From Bacteroidales bacterium (lineage in GTDB: Bacteria > Bacteroidota > Bacteroidia > Bacteroidales > JAQXIO01), in assembly GCA_029007825.1 (NCBI GenBank), contig JAQXIO010000023.1, positions 1-64,000 of the forward strand: DNA of 64,000 nucleotides, written 5' to 3'. Numbering within the stretch: the stretch's first letter is position 1; each line of letters starts with the position of its first letter. A program made the position numbers and the translations under genes. Shown piece after piece: positions 33,705 through 43,348 of this stretch. The notes below the pieces were generated by a model. That model was given only the letters and a program-made list of their open reading frames with translations. It was not told the origin of the DNA and made no database searches.

Positions 33705-34721
33705 CTATTTAATTCTTAATTTGTCTATTATAAACATTGAAATTTTATTTATAATTATTGAAAACAGAATTGTAAAAAGTACGGTTGCGATGATAAAAAT
33801 ACCAGAGGTTTTAATTCCTCTATATGCCAATATTCCCATCACAGCACCGTGAAGCAAATAGATTTCATAAGATATTCTCCCTAAATACCGACCAAAGAAG
33901 TTTCCGAATCTAACACCTGTGCTTAAACGAAGGAAGAACAAAATAATTGCTATACCCAAAACAATCCTTAACAGATATCCACCCCAAAAGTAAACATATT
34001 TATTTTGAATATATACTATGCCTAATATGATTGAAACTATTCCCCATAGTACATTTTTCAGTACTGTTTTTTTCTGTAGCCAGTGAACGAACGGATGAAA
34101 ATAGCGTGCAAGAAGTGTTCCGTATATCAGCCCCCAACATTCCGTTTTCCAACCATAGTCTATGAAGTATAAAACCAAACTACCTACAAAGATTGCCGAA
34201 CATATAATGATATCTTGTTTCAACCCTCCATCGCATTGTTCTCTTTTTCGAAAAAGCATATGGACTACATAGAATATCAGACAATATGCCAATAATTGTA
34301 CTACATAATCATTAATATATAATATGGTTATCCAATTAAAATCTCTTATCCCAAGAAATGCATAGGAAGTATTTGAAAAAATATTAATCAAAAAACATGG
34401 TATAAGTAAAGACGTTAATCTGTTGTGCCAAAAATGTTTTAGATAGTCTTTTTTCCCCAAACTTACGGACATTCCATAGGCGGATATAAAAAAGAACAAT
34501 GTAACACATACAAAAGCAAAACTTCCAATTGCATCCTGCAGTTTATTTTGGTATGGATTTAAAATATGCACTAAAATTACAACTATCGCGCATATACCTT
34601 TTACTATTGTGGTGTAGTCTTTGGAAAAGAAAAAGAAAGCTGCTGCATCCGTGTCAGGCCTAATAGGTAATAGCATTAAAAAAAGGCCGATGGGTATTAG
34701 TGCCGTAAGTATATAATCCAT
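33705..34721 (-). CDS. Acyltransferase-3 family membrane protein
   Basis: A 338-residue integral membrane protein with about ten hydrophobic segments. The region after the first two helices (TTIVKGICAIVVILVHILNP) has the conserved His of acyltransferase-3/OatA-like enzymes (His52), followed by LFFFISAYGMSVSL and RLTSLLIPCFLINI. Such proteins O-acylate sugars of peptidoglycan, capsule or other surface glycans. It lies alone between tRNA-Ser(GCU) and a degenerate tRNA copy, so it is probably cargo of an integrated element. Target glycan unknown. Confidence 0.75.
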   Translation of the reverse strand: MDYILTALIPIGLFLMLLPIRPDTDAAAFFFFSKDYTTIVKGICAIVVILVHILNPYQNKLQDAIGSFAFVCVTLFFFISAYGMSVSLGKKDYLKHFWHNRLTSLLIPCFLINIFSNTSYAFLGIRDFNWITILYINDYVVQLLAYCLIFYVVHMLFRKREQCDGGLKQDIIICSAIFVGSLVLYFIDYGWKTECWGLIYGTLLARYFHPFVHWLQKKTVLKNVLWGIVSIILGIVYIQNKYVYFWGGYLLRIVLGIAIILFFLRLSTGVRFGNFFGRYLGRISYEIYLLHGAVMGILAYRGIKTSGIFIIATVLFTILFSIIINKISMFIIDKLRIK

Positions 34722-35151
34722 TGATTTTATTTAATTATTGTCATGTATAGCCATAGACCTGCAATTTACTCTCCGTAAACAGATAATGAGATCTATAAAT
34801 TTCCATATTTATAGTTTCGGCTTATCTCTCTCCGCAAAATTATAAAATATTTTAATTATTAATCAATTCAGTCTTTTCTTAATCTAACCGTTTGATATCG
34901 CTGTAAATAACCAATCGTTAGAAAAAATTATTTTATGATACAAAGATTCTCTATTAAAACAAGAATAAATAACTTCTCTCGAAAAAGCAGAGATACACAA
35001 AAAACACTAGAAATATAAAAATCAAGTAATTTACAAATTTAATAAGGGACATATGCCTGAGAAATTCATTAAAATAATTTTTCAAGATTCGAACTTCGTA
35101 AATTTTCATTTTTTATTCCTGAAAGAATATAGGTAATTAACTATCTTACAA
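34722..35151. other. AT-rich gene-free spacer
   Basis: Very AT-rich DNA upstream of the acyltransferase gene. I see no reading frame with coding character, no strong hairpin and no recognisable promoter. It ends at the tRNA relic. Confidence 0.4.
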
Positions 35152-35200
35152 TTTGCTAAACTAACGGACGAACCGTACCGGAGGCACCCCACGCTTCCGC
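35152..35200 (+). repeat. Degenerate copy of the tRNA-Ser(GCU) 3' half (likely att relic)
   Basis: TTTGCTAAACT (11 nt), AACCGTACCGG (11 nt) and GCTTCCGC (8 nt) occur in the same order as in the tRNA at 33080-33136, with small gaps between. The anticodon and acceptor-3' regions are kept while the T-arm is eroded. A direct repeat of a tRNA 3' half about 2 kb downstream is what tRNA-targeted integration leaves behind. Confidence 0.75.
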
Positions 35201-35324
35201 ATAAAAAGTAAATCTGAGGCAAAATACTAATATTCCTCTTTTTTGTTTCCATAAATCTTAATAGATTGACACTATAATCATAACCATTATTGTAGTAAAA
35301 CAAATGTTTGATTGGGATTTTCAC

Positions 35325-35332
35325 TATATTTG
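35325..35332 (+). promoter_or_regulatory. Candidate -7 box TATATTTG
   Basis: TATATTTG is preceded by TTTG at 35307-35310; the 14-bp spacing is shorter than the usual 19-21. It would drive the broken gene starting near 35467. Confidence 0.3.
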
Positions 35333-35466
35333 TGGAAATAAGACTTGCGATATGACTATAATTATTATAGAAGAATGAAGACCACAGACAAAACAACTAC
35401 CTGAATATATCAAGACGTTACCATTCACCACAGTTATTAAGGAAAAGAGAAGAAGAATGTAATACC

Positions 35467-35826
35467 ATGAGTGTGGACAAGTTTTTCAACGAGTTGGACA
35501 ACAATATCAGAAAGCGTTATGCGGGAAGTTCGGCTATCTGAAGTCATAAGAGAAAAAATTGCCGATTTGAAACCCTATTTAACTGATAAATTGAGAATGT
35601 CCGAAGAAGCTGCTTTACACAGAAGAAAATTTATCCGATCGTTACAGGCACGGCGGATTATCTTTTTCTGCCATTAAAAAATAAAGGATATAGATGTGCA
35701 GCATTCGAAAATGACTGGATATTCGTTTGTGAAATATTTGATTATGGTGTTATCGTTGGGCATATGTCCCATATTTCATTATTATTAGCAGAGATATGTT
35801 CTATATTGACTTTTGTCTATTTATAG
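35467..35826 (+). pseudogene. Frameshifted remnant of an unrecognised gene
   Basis: ATG at 35467 opens a frame (MSVDKFFNELDNN) that stops after 24 codons. Coding character continues in another frame (SEVIREKIADLKPYLTD, about 35536-35590) and then returns to the first frame (IVTGTADYLFLPLKNKG, GYRCAAFENDWIFVCEIFDY) until a stop at 35824-35826. The pieces in order would make a protein of about 115-120 residues. At least two frameshifts or small indels are needed. I do not recognise the family; the position beside a defence-type gene would suit a small toxin or accessory protein, but nothing proves that. Confidence 0.45.
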
Positions 35827-35962
35827 ATAGTTCATTTCCTTAGAGGTGAGTTGCATTTTGTCTGAGAGAATAAATAACAGATTGTTAATCTCATAAATAT
35901 AGATAATCTAAATTATAATTTCCAGAATCTTATTTAGTAAATAGTATAATAGTTTATATGAT

Positions 35963-37798
35963 ATGATGAATTTTGATTTTCATAATTTACTTTTCCCTAC
36001 TGAATTTGAGAGACTCTGTCGAGATATAATGGAAATCAGAGAAAAACCGATAACATTTACTTCATATAGACGAGGAAAAGATGGCGGAATAGATTTCAGA
36101 GCAACAAAGGGAGTCGAGAAAATAATTGGACAATGCAAACTATATAACCCAAATGATTACTCCTCTTTAATTGCAAGTCTAAAGAAAGAACTAAAAAAAT
36201 GCAAAAGGATTCAACCGGATCGTTATATTATTTGTACAAGTCTTTGTTTAGGCGCAGAACAAGTTCCTGAAATATTGACTCTTTTTAAGGACTATGTCTT
36301 AAATGAAGAAGATATTATTGATGCAGAAAAACTAAATAAGTATCTCGGACTACCCGAATATGAACATCTCCTTAAAACTTATTCAAAACTATTGGTTCCC
36401 AATCTCCATTTTGTTGAATTAGCATTAGAGGGAATAGTCAACAAAAAGTATTATGCACAAACGGAATCATTTCTTAAGAACATATATACTGAACATAAAC
36501 TATATCACAATACAAAGATATTAGAATATTGTATCTATACACTGGAAAGGAACAAAGTTATAATTCTGACGGGTAATCCTGGAGTTGGCAAGACTACAAC
36601 AGCCAAGATGATTACCAACTATTTCATTCATCGAAAAATAAATAATATACAATTCCTTTCTAATTTCAACTTCTTAGAAATAGAAAGTTTATTACAAGAC
36701 AATCAACTAATTGTTATTGATGATTTCTGGGGACAAAATTTCAGTCCGGATTTGAGAAATAATGGTTCAATGCTTCGAAATTTTTCCCGTATTATCAATG
36801 ATTTAAAAAACAACACACACAATCGCTATCTTGTCCTTACTTCAAGAGAATATATTATAAAAGATGTACTGAATTATGCGGAATATGAAACTCAAAAGTT
36901 ACTAGAGACAGAGAGTTATCTAATTAATTTAAATGATTATGATAATGAGGATAAAATACGCATATTTCTGAATCATTTATTATTTTATGACTTTGAAAAG
37001 AAGTATTTTACTTATTTGAAATATGATGATTTTCTTGAAAATATAATAACGCATAAGAATTACTCGCCAAGGCATATTGAGTATTATATAAAGCAATACC
37101 TTGCCAAAGAAACTTCGAATAGTTATCATTTCTATCAATCATTTTATAAGTATTTGAATAATCCGCAAGCGTATTGGAATGAAATCTTCAAAAATAAAAC
37201 AAGTGATACTTCTCAATTGATTCTTCTTTTACTTTTAATATCAAGTGATCCAATTGATATTAAAGATTTGGAAAGGATGTTTGAAGCAACACAAGGTGAT
37301 ATTCGTAAGGTATTAAATAAGAATATCCAGCCATTGGAGTTCTACAATGAAATAAATATATTGCAAGATTTTTATCTTGTAACAGAACGTCGAGCTTATT
37401 CTGACCAAACTGTAATTAGGTTTCAAAGTCCGGGTATTAAAGACTTTTTACTTGAATATCTCAGAACTGATGGTAAGTTATGGATAAAACCCTTGATAGA
37501 GAATGCTTTATTTTTTAATCAGTTAAATTTTATATTTGATACAAAAGAGTCAAAAATTGATGACTATGATACTGATATTTGTTTGTTTGGGCATAAAATT
37601 GTTCTTTCTGAACCATTACAAAACTGCTTAAAGAAAAAGTTATTGGATGAATTTCATCAACTTAACTTCTGTACACCAGAAAAAAGAGAATTTACTGGAG
37701 AATTTAGTAAAGAACATTTGCCGGAAGAAGCAAAATATTGGAAGCTGATATTATTGAACTATTTTTTTGTATCTCCGATGAAAAAAATAGAGAAGTGA
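35963..37798 (+). CDS. nSTAND-type NTPase with N-terminal Mrr-like nuclease domain (5' part of split gene)
   Basis: A 611-residue frame. Residues ~8-110 form a restriction-endonuclease-like domain: RRGKDGGIDFRA with the catalytic Asp at 44, then IIGQCK (54-59), the D...QxK pattern of Mrr/Cap4-like PD-(D/E)xK nucleases. Residues ~165-330 form a P-loop NTPase with Walker A GNPGVGKTT (204-212) and Walker B LIVIDD (249-254). A winged-helix and helical region follows. This matches the nuclease-STAND architecture of Avs-like antiphage sensors, in which target recognition by C-terminal repeats triggers NTP-dependent assembly and nuclease activation. The frame ends at 37798, but the protein sense continues in the -1 frame at 37738-39438. 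Both key active sites look intact. Confidence 0.75.
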   Translation: MMNFDFHNLLFPTEFERLCRDIMEIREKPITFTSYRRGKDGGIDFRATKGVEKIIGQCKLYNPNDYSSLIASLKKELKKCKRIQPDRYIICTSLCLGAEQVPEILTLFKDYVLNEEDIIDAEKLNKYLGLPEYEHLLKTYSKLLVPNLHFVELALEGIVNKKYYAQTESFLKNIYTEHKLYHNTKILEYCIYTLERNKVIILTGNPGVGKTTTAKMITNYFIHRKINNIQFLSNFNFLEIESLLQDNQLIVIDDFWGQNFSPDLRNNGSMLRNFSRIINDLKNNTHNRYLVLTSREYIIKDVLNYAEYETQKLLETESYLINLNDYDNEDKIRIFLNHLLFYDFEKKYFTYLKYDDFLENIITHKNYSPRHIEYYIKQYLAKETSNSYHFYQSFYKYLNNPQAYWNEIFKNKTSDTSQLILLLLLISSDPIDIKDLERMFEATQGDIRKVLNKNIQPLEFYNEINILQDFYLVTERRAYSDQTVIRFQSPGIKDFLLEYLRTDGKLWIKPLIENALFFNQLNFIFDTKESKIDDYDTDICLFGHKIVLSEPLQNCLKKKLLDEFHQLNFCTPEKREFTGEFSKEHLPEEAKYWKLILLNYFFVSPMKKIEK

Positions 37799-39438
37799 GA
37801 AATTTTATTGTTAACGAAGTCTGCAAAGATATTGAAAATTACAATGGAGATGGAAAAATTGTAAGTTGGCTTTCGATGCAAGAGTTCCCGCATATAATAA
37901 AATTAGTCCAACCTTTTATGGAGTTTAATCCTACTAAATTAATTGAGGATTATTATAAGAGCATAACTTTCACCAAAGAGTTTGATAGTTTTTATGAGTT
38001 TAGCGATTTATTTCCAAAAGAATTTGAAAGCTTTATAGCTGAGAACATTGTTAATATAAGGAAAGAGATTCGATATCAAATAATTGATGATATCGAATAT
38101 TATGATGAGAATGAGATGGACTTTGAACTTGATACTCATCTGGATCTCTATATAGAAGAGGTCTGTAAAAAATATGGAGTTAGGCTTACTTCAAAATTTG
38201 TAAAAGAGATTGAAGACACAGCATGGAGACCATTTCGAAATTTTACAAAAAGAAGAACTAAAACGAAGAAGACTAAAAATTCAGTAGGTTTATGTAAGAA
38301 AAAATTTAAGCCACACAAGTTTAGTGAAATTGTGACCGAATATTTACCCGAAGAATCATATCGGGAATTCAATGCAATTCAGTATCTAAAAAAGATTGAA
38401 GGAAATAAGAGGCTTATTCGCCTAGTTATAAATGAATTAAAGAAGGACAAGTCAATTTTAAAAGTATTTACAGATAATGGGCAAATTTTCTCTGCAGCTC
38501 TTGAGTTTATTCTAAAAAAGAATTTGAGCGTAAATACATATAATTATTATACTATAATGGATGCATTCTTTATTTTTTATTGTGAAAGTAAAAGATTAAA
38601 TCCTGAAATTTTAAAGCATCTTTTCTGGGAGTTGTCCGAGAACAGTTTTAATTACGATTATTCAATAACTAAGACTCAAATAGATGGCTTATTGGATAAA
38701 TATAATCTTTCAAAAGAAAGTTCAATATTATATCCTATTCTTACCCCTGACAAACATTGGTTTAAATTTTCCTCTTATGATATGAAAGTTTATTTTATTC
38801 TTGAATATCTGAATACGATTATAGATGATGATCAGTTCAAGGAGAAAGTTATCGATTATTCTTTTCTAATCAATGGAACTAATTTACTTAACGCATTGAC
38901 CTTTGTTTGTAATAAGAGAGTGCGAGATGTTATTGTAATTCCCGAATTAAACAGATTCCTTTCTTCGATAGATACAACTTCTGATAAAACAGTGGTTTTA
39001 TGTTTGCTAAAGTTCTTTAACGTGGAAGTTGAATTAGAGTGGGATAAACGAAACAAGTCATTTGAAAACTACTCTTTCTCAAATACAGAAGGCTTCTTTG
39101 AAATAGTTTTTTCGTATTTGGAAATTGATTTTGACATAACCAATTGGGATATTTTCTTTTGTAAAAAATATTTCTCCAAAGAAAATATAGATACGTATTT
39201 TATTAGGACAAAAAGTTATACCAACTTATACAAAAAAATAATTCATACTGTTGAGAGTAAGAACAGAGTTTCTATTGTGACAGAAGAAAGAATGATATGT
39301 TTCGATATTAATCTTTTTGAATTCGCAAGTGATGAAGAGAACTATATCCTTTTGAAAGAAATAGGTCTGGAGCAATATGTCTTGTCTCAATTTGAAGCTA
39401 TTCGTCGATCGATAGCAAAATATAATAGCGATTTTTGA
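37738..39438 (+). CDS. C-terminal repeat/sensor part of the split nSTAND NTPase
   Basis: A 566-residue frame, helical and Lys/Glu/Phe-rich throughout, with no catalytic motif. It fits the long alpha-helical sensor domain that follows the NTPase in nSTAND defence proteins. Its true N-terminus is probably not the ATG at 37738, which lies inside the upstream gene. Reading ...LLNYFF from the first frame and continuing CISDEKNREVRNFIVNEV here gives a smooth chain of about 1158 residues. The junction lies on TTTTTTT (37762-37768). Expression as a separate protein, by frameshifting, or not at all are all possible. Confidence 0.6.
   Translation: MEADIIELFFCISDEKNREVRNFIVNEVCKDIENYNGDGKIVSWLSMQEFPHIIKLVQPFMEFNPTKLIEDYYKSITFTKEFDSFYEFSDLFPKEFESFIAENIVNIRKEIRYQIIDDIEYYDENEMDFELDTHLDLYIEEVCKKYGVRLTSKFVKEIEDTAWRPFRNFTKRRTKTKKTKNSVGLCKKKFKPHKFSEIVTEYLPEESYREFNAIQYLKKIEGNKRLIRLVINELKKDKSILKVFTDNGQIFSAALEFILKKNLSVNTYNYYTIMDAFFIFYCESKRLNPEILKHLFWELSENSFNYDYSITKTQIDGLLDKYNLSKESSILYPILTPDKHWFKFSSYDMKVYFILEYLNTIIDDDQFKEKVIDYSFLINGTNLLNALTFVCNKRVRDVIVIPELNRFLSSIDTTSDKTVVLCLLKFFNVEVELEWDKRNKSFENYSFSNTEGFFEIVFSYLEIDFDITNWDIFFCKKYFSKENIDTYFIRTKSYTNLYKKIIHTVESKNRVSIVTEERMICFDINLFEFASDEENYILLKEIGLEQYVLSQFEAIRRSIAKYNSDF
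37762..37768 (+). other. T TTT TTT heptamer at the frame junction (possible -1 slippage site)
   Basis: In the upstream frame the codons read TAT TTT TTT GTA, so the seven T form a canonical X XXY YYZ slippery heptamer. A -1 shift here reads TTT TTT TGT ATC TCC GAT and enters the downstream frame. A second homopolymer, A7, lies at 37781-37787. An indel or sequencing error at either run would have the same effect. Confidence 0.5.
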
Positions 39439-40150
39439 CCGAACAAAAGTGTACTTATGTCTTTACGATTTGTATGATTTTTGGCTAATTAACAAAATCC
39501 TTCTTCTCTAGTCATTGAAAAAATTTAATAATGGAATAAGGTGATCGAACGAGCCTCCTCTCACTCCGCCGTTAAAAAAGCAAAAAAATAAAAACTGCAA
39601 ATAAAACATCCGCTTTTTTATTAATCAAGGCCCTCCGATTCCTGATATTTCTAATAAATAACTGAATTCTGAATAATCAAATAGCATACTGAGAATACGA
39701 GAAAGAAAAATTTCAAGAACTTTTTCTCTAAAAGATTTCACTCTTCTTTTCGTATTTTCATTTCGAGGACAATGCCACGGAGTTCATTTGATAAAAAATG
39801 GCATTTATATAAGACTTTGCACAAACAGTTGAAAATGCCATTTTTGCCATACCACAATACCAAGTTTCCGCCCAAAATAGGGATTTAAGTATGGTCTGAT
39901 TTATAAACGATACCAACGGCGGCAAGTATGCCTCGCGAATTTACTCAACGGTATAAAATTGCATATAAGCACCAAAAATAAAATATTACGATTGGCTGAT
40001 TATAAATTGCCTTTACTAATTTTATAATTCATCATAAGAAATATAAGAGGCTCGCTTTTATCTGCTTTTTCGACCACTTTAAACGAAAAACAGACCTTTC
40101 TATTTAAATAGGTCTTATCTATTTTTGTTACAGACCAGCGCAAAGATTTT
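39439..40150. other. Gene-free region with a 13-bp inverted repeat
   Basis: There is no intact gene in 712 bp. A perfect inverted repeat AAAAATGGCATTT (39794-39806) / AAATGCCATTTTT (39833-39845) with a 26-nt spacer is the only clear structure, plus a weaker one (TAAAAAAGC / GCTTTTTTA, 39573-39581 and 39612-39620) that could terminate the upstream gene. The rest looks like eroded DNA at the island-host boundary. Confidence 0.4.
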
Positions 40151-40948
40151 ATGAGCAAAACAAATTACTTATTCGTATTCTTGTTATTTTTTTCTTGTGA
40201 TCTGATCGATTATCATCCGTACGACGGAAAACTGAGTACATCCGAACGTGACATCAATAACCGTAATATCGAACGGATAGAAACTGCAACAAAAGACAAA
40301 GGGGTTATCCGTTTTGCTATGATTTCGGATACTCAACGCAAATATGACGAAACAAATGATTTTGTCAAACATATAAATCAAAGGGATGATATCGATTTCA
40401 TTATTCATGGCGGGGATATCGCCGATTTCGGACTTAAAAAAGAGTATGAATGGACGATTGAGATTCTGAGCAAACTCAAACAGCCTTATATTGCAATAAT
40501 CGGCAATCACGATGCACTCGGAAACGGCGATAATATATATGGCAAACTTTACGGGGTACAGAACTTTTCTTTCGTTGCTGATGATATAAAGTTCCTGTGC
40601 TTAAATACGAATGCTCTCGAATACGATTACACCAATCCGATACCTGATTTTGAGTTTCTCAAAAAAGAACTGGGAGAAAGCTCGCCGGAACAACGTACCA
40701 TAGTCGTCATGCATGCTCCTCCGGGAAACGAACAATTCAACAATAATGTCAAGGATGTGTTTCAGGCGTATATTAAACGATTTCCTCATTTAATGTTCTG
40801 CCTGAACGGACACGATCATCGTTTTTACGAAGAAGATTTATTCAATGACGGTATTATTTATTACGGTTGCGGGAACATAAGGAAAAGAGGTTATTACCTA
40901 TTCACCATTACTTCGGAGGGGTATACTCATGAGATCGTTTATTTCTAA
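40151..40948 (+). CDS. Metallophosphoesterase lipoprotein
   Basis: A 265-residue calcineurin-like phosphoesterase with a lipoprotein signal (lipobox FFSC, Cys16). Motifs in order: MISDTQ (about 57-62), HGGDIADFG, IGNHDALG, VMHAPPG and NGHDHRF, all metal ligands present. The length is near the minimal catalytic domain. It probably acts on a phosphoester in the periplasm or at the surface. The next gene starts 20 bp inside it, so the two are translationally coupled and may work together at the outer membrane. The substrate is unknown. Confidence 0.85.
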   Translation: MSKTNYLFVFLLFFSCDLIDYHPYDGKLSTSERDINNRNIERIETATKDKGVIRFAMISDTQRKYDETNDFVKHINQRDDIDFIIHGGDIADFGLKKEYEWTIEILSKLKQPYIAIIGNHDALGNGDNIYGKLYGVQNFSFVADDIKFLCLNTNALEYDYTNPIPDFEFLKKELGESSPEQRTIVVMHAPPGNEQFNNNVKDVFQAYIKRFPHLMFCLNGHDHRFYEEDLFNDGIIYYGCGNIRKRGYYLFTITSEGYTHEIVYF

Positions 40949-41561
40949 AATTTTAATATTTCTGTTGTCTATATTTCCTGCTTTGCTAAGAGCCGAGAAT
41001 GGGGAGAAATATGAAAAAAAGGCAGCTAAATATTCGTCTTTCTGGCAAAAGATGATTCCACGCTATACGAAATTACAATTTGCCGGCTCAATGGGAATGT
41101 TATCTCTGGGTACAGGATGGAACTATGGAAAGAATCATTGGGAGACGGACCTGCTGCTCGGTATCGTGCCCCGTAATTCAAACGACCGTGCTATGGCTTC
41201 ATTTACCCTTAAACAAAATTACATACCCTGGCAGATTCCTATAAAAAATCAATTTTATTTCGAGCCTCTTTCCTGCGGTATTTATATCAACACGTTGCTC
41301 GACCGTGAATTCTGGATAAAAAACCCGGATAAATATCCGAAAAGGTATTATACATTTTCTACCCGTATACGTACCCATGTTTTTCTGGGAGAACGGCTGA
41401 CTATAAAATTTAAAAACCCTAAGAGCTGGTATCATTCAATATCCGTATTCTATGAAATCAGCACTTGTGACCTTTATCTTATCAGTGCCATACCGAACAG
41501 TTACCTTAAACCTAAAGATTATCTGAGTCTTTCTTTCGGTCTTAAATGGCAAATACTATAA
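40929..41561 (+). CDS. Hypothetical exported protein, possibly outer-membrane associated
   Basis: A 210-residue protein with a signal peptide (IFLLSIFPALLRAENG, cleavage near residue 22). The mature part alternates polar and aromatic residues (KLQFAGSMGMLSLGTGWNYG, then further strand-like stretches), suggesting beta-strands. It ends in an aromatic/hydrophobic residue pattern (SLSFGLKWQIL), as in small outer-membrane barrels. No family is recognised. It overlaps the phosphoesterase gene by 20 bp and is followed by a bidirectional terminator. Confidence 0.6.
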   Translation: MRSFISKILIFLLSIFPALLRAENGEKYEKKAAKYSSFWQKMIPRYTKLQFAGSMGMLSLGTGWNYGKNHWETDLLLGIVPRNSNDRAMASFTLKQNYIPWQIPIKNQFYFEPLSCGIYINTLLDREFWIKNPDKYPKRYYTFSTRIRTHVFLGERLTIKFKNPKSWYHSISVFYEISTCDLYLISAIPNSYLKPKDYLSLSFGLKWQIL

Positions 41562-41602
41562 GATTTACTTTTTCATCCTGAAACTCCCAATACAGGCACA
41601 AA

Positions 41603-41638
41603 AAAGAAAGCACTATTATCAATAACAGTGCTTTCTTT
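41603..41638. terminator. Bidirectional terminator between 40929-41561 and hcp
   Basis: A 12-bp perfect stem AAAGAAAGCACT / AGTGCTTTCTTT with a 12-nt loop lies between convergent genes. Confidence 0.75.
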
Positions 41639-41677
41639 CACTTTTTATATGGTGTCGTTTCTAATATGTTTTAAATA

Positions 41678-43327
41678 TCAATTCAAAAACAGTTTCATGT
41701 CTTCATCTACCGTACCTATTCCGGCTATGCCAAAAGCCTCTACCAATATTTTTGCTACATTCGGAGAGAGGAAGGCTGGTAATGTGGGGCCTAAATGGAT
41801 ATTTTTCACTCCTAACGAAAGAAGGGCTAACAGTACAATGACTGCTTTTTGCTCGTACCAGGCAATGTTATAGGCAATCGGTAATTCATTAACGTCGTTC
41901 AAACCGAAAATTTCTTTCAGCTTCATCGCAATGACTACAAGAGAATAACTGTCATTACACTGCCCGGCATCCAGTACGCGAGGTATGCCGCCTATGTCGC
42001 CTAAGGGTAATTTGTTGTAACGATATTTTGCACAACCGGCAGTAAGAATGACCGTATCTTTCGGCAATCTTTCTGCAAATTCGGTATAGTATCCCCGGTT
42101 TTTCATACGTCCGTCACAACCTGCCATCACAAAAAATTTACGAATCGCACCCGATTTCACAGCATCGACTACTTTATCTGCCAAAGCAAAAACCTGTTCA
42201 TGCGCAAAACCTCCTATAATTTCACCTTTTTCTATTTCAGTAGGGGGAGCACATTTTTTCGCATGTTCTATAATCCGGGAAAAGTCTTTGGGTTTCCCGT
42301 CTTTTCTATCGGGGATATGGGGGAAGCCTTCGAACCCGGAGGAGCCTGTCGTATAAACTCTATCGGCATAAGTTGCATTCGGTTTCGGAGGGACAATACA
42401 ATTGGTAGTAAAGAGTACCGGCCCGTTAAATGCTTCAAACTCCGAAGTCTGCATCCACCATGAGTTTCCGTAATTTCCGACGAAATGCTTATATTTTTTG
42501 AATGCCGGATAATAATTAGCGGGAAGCATTTCACTATGCGTATATACGTCAACTCCTGTTCCTTCGGTTTGTTCAAGCAGATCTTTCATGTCACGAAGGT
42601 CGTGCCCGGATATAAGAATTGCAGGATTGTTCCGTACACCAATATTTACCCGTGTCATTTCAGGATTTCCATAAGCAGTGGTATTGGCTTTATCTAATAA
42701 TGCCATCACTCTTACCCCCATGCTTCCACATTTCAATACCATAGCAACAAGGTCGTCGGCTGAAAGCGTATCGTTTTCAGTGGCGACCAGGGCTTCCTGC
42801 ATAAATGCATATATTCCGTTATCTTTATATCCGAGATTTGCAGCATGTTCGGCATAAGCCGAAATTCCTTTTACTCCATAGATAATCAGTTCACGCAACG
42901 AGCGGATGTCTTCATTTTTAGTTCTCAGGACGCCCACATGCGTTGCCTTTTCTTCCATCTCCTGCAGATTGTTGCTTTTCCATGTGAGGCAATCGCATTT
43001 TTCTCCTTTAAGAGGATCTTCTCCCATTGCCGTTAATTTTTCCAATAACTTTTCACGAACATCGAACGCTTCTTTTATCTTTTTCACAAAGCGTTGCTTG
43101 TCGAAGTTCGCATTGGTAATAGTCATAAACAGGCCGTCAACAATAAATTTATCTACTTCGGCGCTTTCTATGCCTTTTTCGCGTAAACGAACCGATAGCT
43201 TAGAGATTCCTCTCATTATATAAATGAGCAAATCCTGAAGAATGGCAACATCGTTCGTTTTTCCACAAACCCCAATAAACGTACAGCCTTTTCCTTTCGC
43301 TGTTTCCTGACATTGATAACAAAACAT
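41678..43327 (-). CDS. hcp: Hybrid cluster protein / hydroxylamine reductase
   Basis: A 549-residue hybrid-cluster protein. The N-terminal cysteines at 3, 6, 15 and 21 ([13 protein letters not shown]...C) would bind the [4Fe-4S] cluster. Further conserved blocks for the hybrid Fe-S-O cluster include [28 protein letters not shown] and [10 protein letters not shown]. Hcp reduces NO (and hydroxylamine in vitro) and protects anaerobes from nitrosative stress. It follows an Fe-S protein gene by 21 bp in one operon. An operator upstream of that operon and a divergent Crp/Fnr regulator point to NO-dependent control. Confidence 0.95.
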   Translation of the reverse strand: MFCYQCQETAKGKGCTFIGVCGKTNDVAILQDLLIYIMRGISKLSVRLREKGIESAEVDKFIVDGLFMTITNANFDKQRFVKKIKEAFDVREKLLEKLTAMGEDPLKGEKCDCLTWKSNNLQEMEEKATHVGVLRTKNEDIRSLRELIIYGVKGISAYAEHAANLGYKDNGIYAFMQEALVATENDTLSADDLVAMVLKCGSMGVRVMALLDKANTTAYGNPEMTRVNIGVRNNPAILISGHDLRDMKDLLEQTEGTGVDVYTHSEMLPANYYPAFKKYKHFVGNYGNSWWMQTSEFEAFNGPVLFTTNCIVPPKPNATYADRVYTTGSSGFEGFPHIPDRKDGKPKDFSRIIEHAKKCAPPTEIEKGEIIGGFAHEQVFALADKVVDAVKSGAIRKFFVMAGCDGRMKNRGYYTEFAERLPKDTVILTAGCAKYRYNKLPLGDIGGIPRVLDAGQCNDSYSLVVIAMKLKEIFGLNDVNELPIAYNIAWYEQKAVIVLLALLSLGVKNIHLGPTLPAFLSPNVAKILVEAFGIAGIGTVDEDMKLFLN

Positions 43328-43348
43328 AGCTTTTATTTTGGTTAATAA

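Noticed and set aside
39541..39572. Third tRNA-Ser 3' copy marking the right end of the island
   Set aside because: The resemblance (TCGAA, then CTCCGCC) is too short and out of register with the tRNA-Ser(GCU) sequence to count as an att copy.
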